NCBI GenBank assembly: GCA_902762305.1
Contig: CACWNW010000008.1
Location: 144,780 to 208,779, forward strand
From: Fibrobacter succinogenes
GTDB taxonomy: Bacteria > Fibrobacterota > Fibrobacteria > Fibrobacterales > Fibrobacteraceae
Direction: 5' to 3'
Length of the DNA: 64,000 bases
Below the pieces are notes generated by a model. The model worked only from the letters and a program-made list of their open reading frames with translations, searched no databases and was not told where the DNA came from. Of this stretch, positions 16,201-22,614 are shown in pieces. Position numbers and translations under genes: made by a program. Position 1 is the stretch's first letter; every line of letters begins with the position of its first letter.

Positions 16201-16369
16201 GAAATTGACGAATAGAATTTATGACGCCGTCATGAGTAGCATGCAGGCCGATTTCCGCAACAGCCCGGTGAAAATCAACAAGATTAAGCGCGCTCTTTCC
16301 GAGGTCTTGGACGATGATGCCGAAGTTGACCGCGTTTATGAACTCATCAGCAAGCAGAGTGAGTTCTAA
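13226..16369 (+). CDS. hsdR: Type I restriction enzyme subunit R
   Basis: A 1047-residue restriction and translocation subunit. The N-terminal nuclease has the PD-(D/E)XK pattern RPDLVVYINGIAVAVIELKK (Asp and ELK). The motor domain has Walker A GSGKS (299-303), DECH box (412-415) and FTGTPL as motif III. A C-terminal helical part would bind the methylase core. It lies about 8.3 kb downstream of hsdM and 5.8 kb from hsdS, in a second operon behind the Septu pair. Its GC content is like hsdM and unlike the genes between them, which supports later insertion of those genes into an older hsdM-S-R locus. The stop overlaps the next start (TAATG). Confidence 0.93.
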   Translation: MAEPNINIPERKTQAKVIKFFKDELHYDYLGNLCEVANKNIRDDDLFAFLVRKRHYSETVARKAIADLQHAAGDLQQGLYSANKTVYNLLKYSHPVSDADGENISVYYIDFKNPANNHFAIAEEVTVSSSFGSKRPDLVVYINGIAVAVIELKKSSVSVADGIRQNLTNQKHDFIESFFTTIQYCLAANESEGVRYGTIATPEKKYLTWKQEAFRERLQELDDNDLIIDDKSSSFDGVLFESLYSLFNKVRFLDLIHNFIIFDNGVKKVCRYNQYYAIHRTYNRITTQKKGGIVWHTQGSGKSLTMVWLAKRLLLNNPSRRILIVTDRDELDDQIEQLFKGVEEKIIRTKSGRDLLDRLNSTEGSIICSLVHKFGRRGGEVTDGDYEKFLKEIKDSLPPNFSVKGDFVVFVDECHRTQSGKLHKAMTALMPKAIFVGFTGTPLLKKDKKTSLEVFGSYIHTYKFDEGVRDHVILDLRYEGRDVPQDLRSREKIDEWFDLKTRGMTPVAKAKLKARWANMRTVYSSYDRLKAIANDIILDFAKDARLAEGRGNAILVADSIFTACRFYEIFQALGFKKCAIISSYTPNPGDLRTDTVSLDEDTETFRKYQIYLKMVGVEEGDDTSRIDKKVEAFEKEAKRKFVDEPANMKLLIVVDKLLTGFDAPHCTYLYIDKKMQDHGLFQAICRVNRLDDETKPFGIIIDYKELFDDVTDSMNKYTSGAFEGYDDSDVDGLIKDRATEAEKYFNKILEEIETLCEDVKPPKDESDYIHFFCGENISWLNNPEEFEALARLRERFYSLASSLARAFAELKSQILSLPYTEAEWNEKEKCTNDYVNLRQVIMQASGDFVDLKACEPDMRHLIDNYIAAGDSTKIIEFDDTTLLDIIELCKFDLTAGKKKVRESAAEKIENNIRRKIVDQINVNPAYYNKMSEILDQLIEERKNGLIEYKKLLERYIELAKKVNSSAASEDYPVSVKGSAAKRAIYDNCGNDEKLTNRIYDAVMSSMQADFRNSPVKINKIKRALSEVLDDDAEVDRVYELISKQSEF

Positions 16370-17064
16370 TGCGGATGCAAGTGTCGGGCATTACAGTTGC
16401 CGTTACAAAAAAGGATATCAAGAACATTCACCTCTCGGTGATGCCGCCCGATGGTGCTGTGCGAATTTCTGCACCGCTGAATCTTTCCGACGAATCTATC
16501 AAGATTTTTGTGCGCACCAAGGTTGCCTGGATTAAACGCCAGCAAGAGAAATTTGCAAATCAGGCGCGCTTGAGCGAGCGCGAGTACGTTTCTGGTGAAT
16601 CCATCTTTATTTTCGGTCGCCAGTATTATTTGCGTGTAGAACATGACCGTGCAAATGGATTTGTAATAGACGGGCAAAGTGTGGTTCTGACTGTTCGCGA
16701 AGCAAGTACCGCACAACAGCGCGAAAACTACGTGAACGAAAAACTCCGTGAAATGCTTGTCGCCGAAATTGAAAAACGCTTACCCGCATGGGAAAAGAAA
16801 ACGCATTTAAAATGCAACGGCTGGCAAACCAAAATCATGCAGAACAAATGGGGCAGTTGCAACCCAGTAGGGAAACTTTGGTTTAATTTGCATTTGGCGC
16901 ATACGCCTATCCGCTGCCTGGATTATGTGATTCTGCACGAACTCTTGCACCTGAAAGTTCGCCACCACAATAAAGATTATATCGCGCTACTTGACAAGTA
17001 CATGCCCTTCTGGCAAGAAGTCCGCAAGGAACTCAATGATTTTGTCTTGATGCCGATGAAATAG
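16369..17064 (+). CDS. YgjP-type (DUF45) zinc metallopeptidase
   Basis: A 231-residue protein with the DUF45/YgjP arrangement: NKWGSC (~159-164) and the zinc site HELLHLKVRHH (190-200), where H190, E191 and H194 form the HExxH motif. It is coupled to hsdR by TAATG. Genes of this family are commonly found directly after hsdR in type I loci; their job there is not settled, and controlling HsdR levels by proteolysis is one idea. It is cytoplasmic, with no signal peptide. It converges on the minus-strand gene that begins 12 bp later. Confidence 0.85.
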   Translation: MRMQVSGITVAVTKKDIKNIHLSVMPPDGAVRISAPLNLSDESIKIFVRTKVAWIKRQQEKFANQARLSEREYVSGESIFIFGRQYYLRVEHDRANGFVIDGQSVVLTVREASTAQQRENYVNEKLREMLVAEIEKRLPAWEKKTHLKCNGWQTKIMQNKWGSCNPVGKLWFNLHLAHTPIRCLDYVILHELLHLKVRHHNKDYIALLDKYMPFWQEVRKELNDFVLMPMK

Positions 17065-17076
17065 AAGGTTGCAAGA

Positions 17077-17733
17077 TTATTGTATTCTGAACCTATAGAC
17101 GTTTTTGACTAGGGTTGTAATTGGCTTTAGTACTTGCTTCTCGGTTAATTGTTGCACAATCGTGGATAGCTTGGGAATAATCGATTGGGCTTGAAGTGCG
17201 TTTGAAAAACTATTTAGGGAGACGTTTTTCCTTGCATTTGAAAAAATTACCTTAAAGAGCTCTTCGAATTTTTTTGCGTCACTTAATTCTGGAGACAAGT
17301 CGATTACAATTTTTTCAGCGATGGAAAGATCTTTTTCTCCATGTTCAAATAGAACTAAGGTGGGGCTATAAGTTGGCTCAATGCCGGTTTTCTGGAAAAA
17401 ATCTTTGCAATAGTCCATGAAAGCGTTCTCATCGAAGACGTATTCGTTGTTTTCGAAAATATATTTTAAACCATCTTCTGATGATCCATTTACATATCCG
17501 GGAAGATAAAGGTTAATATCTTTGCCTGAAAATGTATTGAACCATTTTAGTGCGGGATGGATGATTTCTTTTGCTTTGGAAAATGAGAAGTCGACTAACA
17601 GAACCCCTATAGTTGATTTGACGATTTTTGATTCTCGCTTGTTGAGTTCTTTGTGCATTGATTCTAAGGAGTCTGTTGGAATCAGTAGGTTTTCGATATT
17701 CATTTTTTTGTGATTTTGGAGTTTGTGTAACAT
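17077..17733 (-). CDS. Hypothetical protein next to the restriction locus
   Basis: A 218-residue protein I do not recognise. It has no signal peptide, no membrane segment and no obvious catalytic motif. The start may be 17733 or the internal ATG at 17703 (MNIENLLIPTDSLESMHKEL); neither has a strong ribosome site. The central part alternates strands and helices (VGLL-like strand VKSTIGVLLVDFSF, then PTLVLFEHGEKDLSIAEKIV). It is AT-rich, like the embedded defence genes, and lies at the right edge of the island, so it may have arrived with it. The 175 bp between it and the expansin gene hold only AT-rich promoter-like sequence. Confidence 0.55.
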   Translation of the reverse strand: MLHKLQNHKKMNIENLLIPTDSLESMHKELNKRESKIVKSTIGVLLVDFSFSKAKEIIHPALKWFNTFSGKDINLYLPGYVNGSSEDGLKYIFENNEYVFDENAFMDYCKDFFQKTGIEPTYSPTLVLFEHGEKDLSIAEKIVIDLSPELSDAKKFEELFKVIFSNARKNVSLNSFSNALQAQSIIPKLSTIVQQLTEKQVLKPITTLVKNVYRFRIQ

Positions 17734-17908
17734 CGTAAAATATACTCTGTTTGATGAATTGATGAAAAGTTATTTTATTCTTATTTCTCTGGCCGAATGG
17801 ATATTTGTTTTTATTGCTTGCGTAGAAACAACGCTTTTCTCATTGAGTTTTGGCTTTAAAACATTTTGAACCCCTTTCCCGTTGTCTATTTTAAGTATAT
17901 TCCCCCGT

Positions 17909-18985
17909 ATGAAACTCGTCCCGCTTGCACTTTTTGCCATTTCTGCGGTGTTCCTTGCCGCCTGTAGCGATAATCCTGCCTTGCCGAGGGAGGAGCCCGC
18001 GTCTTCTTCCGAGAGGTCGCTGTCCTCGGCTCGGAATGTGCAGTCTTCTTCCCAGGGCAATTTGTCTTCGGCTCGAGATCCGCAGTCTTCGTCCAGCGAG
18101 AACGGGGCGGCTTCGTCGAGTGAAGGCGGGGTTTCGGCCGGCAGTTCCGCCGTCGAACCGGTTTCGAGCGCGGTGCCGGAATCTAGTGCGGGCGAGGCGT
18201 CCAGTTCCAGCGTGGCTCCGGCTTCTTCCGATGATGACGACGGGGACGACGGCAAGTGTACGGATTGCGACAGTTTCACTGCGGCCGACCCGACGCTCAC
18301 CGAGAATGGGGGAAAGGGCTCCGTGACGACTTACGGGAGCATTACCGCGAAGGAGACCAGCCTGGGCGGTGCTTGCAACTACGGACAAACGAATATCCAG
18401 TATTACGCTGCCATCCATGTGAATGTCTCGCCGGGCGATAACAAGGGCCCGTGGCAGGGAGGTGCTGCCTGCGGTGGCTGCGTGCGCGTGAAGGCGAGGA
18501 CTCCCGATGGCTGGAAGCGCGTGACGGTGCGCATCACCGACCGTTGCCCTGATGCGAATTGTGGTGTGGACCTGGGCGGTGCTCCGGCGGCCGACATCAT
18601 GGGCGACCGCGTGGGCCGTTACTCGGGCGAATGGGAGTTCGTGAGCTGCGAGGGGGTCGAGGGCGTATGGGGCGATTCCACGTCGCTCTGGGTCAAGGAG
18701 GGCGCGAGCAAGTACTGGAGCATTGTCCAGGTGCGCAACCCGAGGGACATGGTGGATTCCATCGCGATTTACGGCGTGGACACGCAGGATTCCTATGGGC
18801 TCGAAATGGTCGTGGGCACCGAGAACTTCTGGACGGTCCCGCCGGAGGTCTTGCAGGCAGATGGCCGTTACCGCGTCGTGGTGAAGTACCGCACGGGCAG
18901 GGACGACGAATGGCTTGTTAAGGGCTCCGAGCTAGCCGTGCCCGAGGCGAACCTTTACCTCTACGAACACCGCGCGGCTCAGTAG
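17909..18985 (+). CDS. Expansin-like lipoprotein
   Basis: A 358-residue lipoprotein. The start at 17909 gives a clean signal, MKLVPLALFAISAVFLAAC, with Cys at the lipobox. A Ser-rich linker (~25-110) leads to a double-psi beta-barrel domain (~120-250) containing GSITAKETSLGGACNYG, CGGCVRVK and ITDRCPDANCGVDL, whose Asp residues match the expansin active region. The last ~90 residues fit the second, beta-sandwich domain that binds cellulose. Bacterial expansins loosen plant cell walls without hydrolysis, so this fits a cellulose-degrading lifestyle. It is likely displayed on the cell surface. It stands alone, with no clear operon partner. Confidence 0.8.
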   Translation: MKLVPLALFAISAVFLAACSDNPALPREEPASSSERSLSSARNVQSSSQGNLSSARDPQSSSSENGAASSSEGGVSAGSSAVEPVSSAVPESSAGEASSSSVAPASSDDDDGDDGKCTDCDSFTAADPTLTENGGKGSVTTYGSITAKETSLGGACNYGQTNIQYYAAIHVNVSPGDNKGPWQGGAACGGCVRVKARTPDGWKRVTVRITDRCPDANCGVDLGGAPAADIMGDRVGRYSGEWEFVSCEGVEGVWGDSTSLWVKEGASKYWSIVQVRNPRDMVDSIAIYGVDTQDSYGLEMVVGTENFWTVPPEVLQADGRYRVVVKYRTGRDDEWLVKGSELAVPEANLYLYEHRAAQ

Positions 18986-19101
18986 TGGCCGCAAAAGCTC
19001 GCTGTTCTTTTTGTAAAAAAAATCTCATTTGAGGGGACTGCTGTAGAATATTTAGTTTGTTCGTGCTATATTTTCTATGTATTTGTTTAAGGAGGTTACG
19101 C

Positions 19102-19623
19102 ATGAAAAAGATACTCTTGATACTCTGCATTCTTGCAGGGGCTAGTTTTGCCCAGATTAGTGTTTCGCTCGGGTTCGGACAGTCTCAGGGCATAGTCGGT
19201 GTCGGGTACACCATGTTGGATGGTCATCTATCCGCTAACGTCCATTTGGCGGCCTACAACTCAGATTACGATTTTATGGGGGGTATCGGGGTTGCCTATC
19301 GTTTTACAGGTTTGACTGGCCCTTACGTATTCCATTCTTCGGAATGGATAACCGGTGAAATTGTTGGCTTCTCGGTAACGAATGTGGGCACGGAGGATGC
19401 GGAATACACTGAGCATAGGAGGGATATCAATTACTGGCGATTGGTATTTGGTTTGGGGTATCAGCACATGTTCTTTAAGCATTTCGGTGCGTATTTCGAG
19501 ATGGGCTTCGAGTTCTATGCTGGCAATGGCGGCTATTACACCCATTTCGGTGCTGACTATGGAACGCTTGATAACGACCAATTCGTTTCCCCTGCCGGTA
19601 TCGGCATAGTCTTCGAATTCTAA
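19102..19623 (+). CDS. Small secreted or outer-membrane beta-barrel-like protein
   Basis: A 173-residue protein. The ATG at 19102 is chosen because AAGGAGGT lies just before it and it gives a clean signal peptide (MKKILLILCILAGASFAQ). The mature part is Gly- and Tyr-rich with alternating hydrophobic residues (QISVSLGFGQSQGIVGVGYT, LVFGLGYQHMFFKHFGAYFE) and ends in Phe (GIGIVFEF), the usual ending of outer-membrane barrels. No family assigned. A terminator and tRNA-Lys on the other strand follow. Confidence 0.6.
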   Translation: MKKILLILCILAGASFAQISVSLGFGQSQGIVGVGYTMLDGHLSANVHLAAYNSDYDFMGGIGVAYRFTGLTGPYVFHSSEWITGEIVGFSVTNVGTEDAEYTEHRRDINYWRLVFGLGYQHMFFKHFGAYFEMGFEFYAGNGGYYTHFGADYGTLDNDQFVSPAGIGIVFEF

Positions 19624-19646
19624 AAAAAAGCGAAAAAAACAACAAA

Positions 19647-19677
19647 AAAAGCCGGTTTCGCGAGGAAATCGGCTTTT
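19647..19677. terminator. Terminator after the barrel-like gene
   Basis: AAAAGCCG pairs with CGGCTTTT, extended inward by a GTTTC/GGAAAT part and a GCGA loop. It lies between the plus-strand gene and the minus-strand tRNA-Lys and may serve both. Confidence 0.75.
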
Positions 19678-19679
19678 CG

Positions 19680-19752
<73 letters not shown>

Positions 19753-19878
19753 ATTGTCGCTTGGACGTGCCCAATTATAGCAAAATCATGCCGTATGGCA
19801 AGGGTTTTGGCGGCATGTTCTAAAAATAAAACGTTTTGACCCGTCTTTCATCTAAAAGGAACCCTTTCCTGCATATTC

Positions 19879-19899
19879 ACTAGTAACTAGTAACTAGTA
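19879..19899. repeat. Three tandem copies of ACTAGTA
   Basis: A short heptamer tandem repeat in the leader region of the decarboxylase operon, followed by a related ACTGACAACTA. No function seen. Confidence 0.6.
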
Positions 19900-19977
19900 A
19901 CTGACAACTAAATTACTATATTCTCCCGCGTTGATTTTTATCAAACAGTTCACTTAATTAAATGGACACATTCCTAT

Positions 19978-20841
19978 ATGAATGAAACAGTACAGAATGC
20001 AGCCGATTCCGCAGTAGCCCCGGCCCCCGCCGCGGCCCCTGTCGCCGAAGAAGCTGTGCAGCAACCGGCTATCGTTGCAAGCGAACCGGCTGCCAAGGTG
20101 AAGGGCAAGTTCGACGAACAGCTCGGGCTCATGCTCCCCTCCGACGCAGCCCAGGTCCAGGCGCAGCTTTCTATGCCGGGCATGAGCGATGACATGGTTT
20201 ACAAGATCGTGGAAACCCACGGTGGTAACCATGCGGTTCTCTACAAGACTTACGACCAGGCAGTGCTTGCCCGCGACGTGCGCGATTCCATCGAGAACGC
20301 CGCCGGCCACAAGGTTCTCCCCATCGCGAAGGCGAAGCTCGGGACCACCTACTGCAAGGGCGAATACTCCACCGAACAGGGCTGCAAGGGCGAATCCGAC
20401 ACGTTCGGCATCGGCTCCCTGGTTGAATTCCAGGCTACCGGCCTCATCGTGGTGATGTGCGTCATCATCGGTCTCACGGTGCTCTGCTACCTCATGAACT
20501 TCATCATGGCGAAGCTCGGCCTCAACAAGATCAAGGCTCCGGCCCCCGCGGTCAAGGCTGCTCCGGCTGCCGCCGCTGCTCCGGCCGCACCTCAAGCGAT
20601 CGCCCCGGCCCACTGTGACTGGGACCCGAACGCCAAGAGCGTCCACCCGGGCTTCACCAACAAGCAGCTCCAGGCCTTCCTCGGCATTGCCGCCGTGGCC
20701 GCCTTGGAAGAACACCCCGGCATGAGCAACGACACGTTCCTTGCCCTGGTGACCGCCGCTGCGACCCAGGCCATCGGTCAGCCCTGCCGCGTGACCGCCT
20801 ACAGAAACATTAACTCCCCTGCTTGGACGATCGTCAAGTAA
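19978..20841 (+). CDS. Sodium-pumping decarboxylase gamma-like subunit (OadG family)
   Basis: A 287-residue protein, far longer than the ~80-residue classical OadG. A Pro/Ala-rich N-terminus (~1-40) and a soluble region precede one membrane segment (ATGLIVVMCVIIGLTVLCYL, ~153-172). An Ala/Pro linker follows, then a C-terminal domain ending RNINSPAWTIVK. In oxaloacetate and methylmalonyl-CoA decarboxylases the gamma subunit anchors the complex and helps assembly. It is the first of three same-strand genes, followed by biotin carrier and beta subunit. Codon use is strongly biased (mostly AAG, CTC, GGC), suggesting high expression. The family assignment rests mainly on the single membrane helix and the neighbours. 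Confidence 0.7.
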   Translation: MNETVQNAADSAVAPAPAAAPVAEEAVQQPAIVASEPAAKVKGKFDEQLGLMLPSDAAQVQAQLSMPGMSDDMVYKIVETHGGNHAVLYKTYDQAVLARDVRDSIENAAGHKVLPIAKAKLGTTYCKGEYSTEQGCKGESDTFGIGSLVEFQATGLIVVMCVIIGLTVLCYLMNFIMAKLGLNKIKAPAPAVKAAPAAAAAPAAPQAIAPAHCDWDPNAKSVHPGFTNKQLQAFLGIAAVAALEEHPGMSNDTFLALVTAAATQAIGQPCRVTAYRNINSPAWTIVK

Positions 20842-20887
20842 GGCAAACTTTTAAAACTTAACAGGCTTATAGCCAGGAAAAATCAAA

Positions 20888-21247
20888 ATGAAGAAAACAG
20901 TCCGTATCAGTTTCGAAGGCAAGACCTACGACGTCGAAGTTGAAGTTCTTGATTCCGCCGTCGCCGCCGCTCCGGCAGCTCCGGTCGCCGCTGCCCCCGC
21001 TGCCGCTCCTGCCGCAGCTCCCGCCGCAGCCGGTGGTACCGAAGTGAAGTGCCCGCTCGCCGGTTCTGTGTTCAAGCTGAAGGTCAAGGTTGGCGACAAG
21101 GTTGAAGCCAACCAGGAAGTGGCCATCATCGAAGCCCTCAAGATGGAAAACCCGGTCGTCGCTCCGTGCGCCGGCACCGTCAACTCCATCTCCGTCAAGG
21201 AAACCGATACCGTCGTCGACGGCCAGACCCTCATGACCATCGCCTAA
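20888..21247 (+). CDS. Biotin carboxyl carrier subunit of the decarboxylase
   Basis: A 119-residue biotinyl protein. Residues 1-18 (KTVRISFEGKTYDVEVEV) resemble the short N-terminal strand region of such carriers. An Ala/Pro linker (~25-45) leads to a lipoyl/biotinyl domain with EALKMEN, whose Lys is the biotin site. It carries the carboxyl group between the cytoplasmic transferase and the membrane beta subunit. It lies 46 bp after the gamma-like gene and 13 bp before the beta gene. Highly biased codon use. Confidence 0.9.
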   Translation: MKKTVRISFEGKTYDVEVEVLDSAVAAAPAAPVAAAPAAAPAAAPAAAGGTEVKCPLAGSVFKLKVKVGDKVEANQEVAIIEALKMENPVVAPCAGTVNSISVKETDTVVDGQTLMTIA

Positions 21248-21260
21248 GAGGTACAGATAA

Positions 21261-22421
21261 ATGAGTTCACTCTTAAATTCGGTCGTCGAGTTCGCGTGCG
21301 ATACCGGATTCGCATATGTCACCGGCCCCATGGTGATTATGTGGATCGTGAGTTTCGTGCTGATGTACTTGGCGATTGTCAAAAAGTATGAGCCGCTGCT
21401 GCTCTTGCCGATTTCTCTCGGCGCGCTGGCGGTGAATATCCCGAGCGCCGGGTTCTACGATGGCGGCTGGAGCATCGAAGGTATGTTCACGCCGACTGCC
21501 GGCCTCTACTACTACATCAGCCAGGGTATCCACCTGGAACTCTTCCCGCCCATCATCTTCTTGGGCGTGGGGGCCATGACGGACTTCGGACCGCTTATCG
21601 CCAACCCGCGTACGCTGCTCCTCGGCGGTGGCGCTCAGTTCGGCGTGTTCGCGACCATGTTCTGTGCCGTGGCTCTCGGTGGCTTTACTCTCGGTGAAGC
21701 AGCCTCCATCGGTATCATCGGCGGCGCCGACGGTCCGACCTCCATCTTCACTGCGAACAAACTTGCAAAGCACCTCATCGGACCTATCGCCGTGGCGGCC
21801 TACACCTACATGGCTCTCGTTCCGCTCATCCAGCCGCCTATCATGCGCCTGATGACCAACGACAAGGAAAGGAAGATTCGCATGAAGGCTCTCCGTCAGG
21901 TGAGCAAGGCCGAACGTATCGTGTTCGCCGTGATGGTGATGATCGTGTGCATCCTCGTGGTGCCCGATGCTTCTGCACTTATCATCATGCTTATGCTCGG
22001 TAACATCTTCAAGGAAGCCGGCGTCGTGGAACGTCTCGTGAAGACCTCTTCCAACGAACTCATGAACATCGTGACCATCTTCCTCGGTACTTCCGTGGGC
22101 CTCACGATGTCTGCCGACATCTTCCTGAAGCCGCAGACCCTCATGATTATCGCCATGGGCGTTGTCGCCTTCGGTTTCTCGACCGCTGCCGGCCTCTTCC
22201 TCGCGAAGATCATGAACTGGTGCTCTCCGAAGAACCCCGTGAACCCGCTCATCGGTTCTGCCGGCGTGTCCGCCGTGCCGATGGCTGCACGTGTTTCCCA
22301 GGTGGAAGGTGCCAAGTATGACCCGCAGAACTTCCTCTTGATGCACGCCATGGGCCCGAACGTGGCCGGCGTTATCGGTACCGCAGTCTGCGCCGGTTAC
22401 ATGATTTCCAGACTCTCGTAG
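21261..22421 (+). CDS. Sodium-pumping decarboxylase beta subunit
   Basis: A 386-residue multi-pass membrane protein of the OadB/MmdB/GcdB family. It decarboxylates carboxybiotin and exports sodium. Family signatures include [31 protein letters not shown] (with the conserved Asp) and [26 protein letters not shown] precedes the ATG. The substrate of the complex is set by the alpha subunit, which is not in this window, so oxaloacetate, methylmalonyl-CoA and glutaconyl-CoA cannot be told apart here. For a succinate-producing fermenter, either of the first two is plausible. A REP-like pair starts right after the stop. Confidence 0.93.
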   Translation: MSSLLNSVVEFACDTGFAYVTGPMVIMWIVSFVLMYLAIVKKYEPLLLLPISLGALAVNIPSAGFYDGGWSIEGMFTPTAGLYYYISQGIHLELFPPIIFLGVGAMTDFGPLIANPRTLLLGGGAQFGVFATMFCAVALGGFTLGEAASIGIIGGADGPTSIFTANKLAKHLIGPIAVAAYTYMALVPLIQPPIMRLMTNDKERKIRMKALRQVSKAERIVFAVMVMIVCILVVPDASALIIMLMLGNIFKEAGVVERLVKTSSNELMNIVTIFLGTSVGLTMSADIFLKPQTLMIIAMGVVAFGFSTAAGLFLAKIMNWCSPKNPVNPLIGSAGVSAVPMAARVSQVEGAKYDPQNFLLMHAMGPNVAGVIGTAVCAGYMISRLS

Positions 22422-22509
22422 CCTGGACCCTATCGCCACAAGTGGCTCCAGGGTGACATGTCATTCTGGAGGGGCGAAGCCCCGATAGAATCAGGCGAAG
22501 GATCCAGAC
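22422..22509. repeat. Inverted pair of REP-like hairpin elements
   Basis: Two copies of one element lie head to head about the palindrome TGACATGTCA (22454-22463). Read outward, the right copy goes TGTCATTCTGGAG, hairpin GGGGC-GAA-GCCCC, GATAGAATC, and ends GGCGAAGGATCCAGACC. The left copy, on the minus strand, goes TGTCACCCTGGAG, hairpin CCAC-TT-GTGG, CGATAGGGTCCAGG. The outer stems are ATTCT/AGAAT in one and ACCCT/AGGGT in the other, so base pairing is kept while the sequence changes. Related to the copy at 1240-1276. Confidence 0.75.
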
Positions 22510-22525
22510 CAGCAATATAAGGAAT

Positions 22526-22551
22526 GCCCCCGGCAATCGCCGGGGGCTTCT
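22526..22551. terminator. Strong terminator after the decarboxylase operon
   Basis: GCCCCCGGC (22526-22534) pairs with GCCGGGGGC (22539-22547), followed by TTCTTTG. It ends the decarboxylase operon, beyond the REP pair. Confidence 0.85.
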
Positions 22552-22554
22552 TTG

Positions 22555-22581
22555 TTGACATTCTCCAGAATAAAATATATT
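22555..22581 (+). promoter_or_regulatory. Candidate promoter of the GLUG/InlB protein gene
   Basis: TTGACA (22555-22560) and TATATT (22576-22581) are spaced 15 bp apart, about 33 bp upstream of the start codon. A good ribosome site (GGAGGAGG) lies between. The spacing is slightly short for a standard promoter. Confidence 0.4.
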
Positions 22582-22614
22582 TTCCTGTTGTTATCTGTAG
22601 GAGGAGGCGCATCC

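Noticed and set aside
19978..22421. Assigning the decarboxylase as oxaloacetate-specific
   Set aside because: Substrate depends on the missing alpha subunit; beta and gamma sequences do not decide it.
22458..22510. Rho-independent terminator made by the REP hairpin
   Set aside because: No T-run follows it; a much stronger terminator stands at 22526. It is listed as a repeat.
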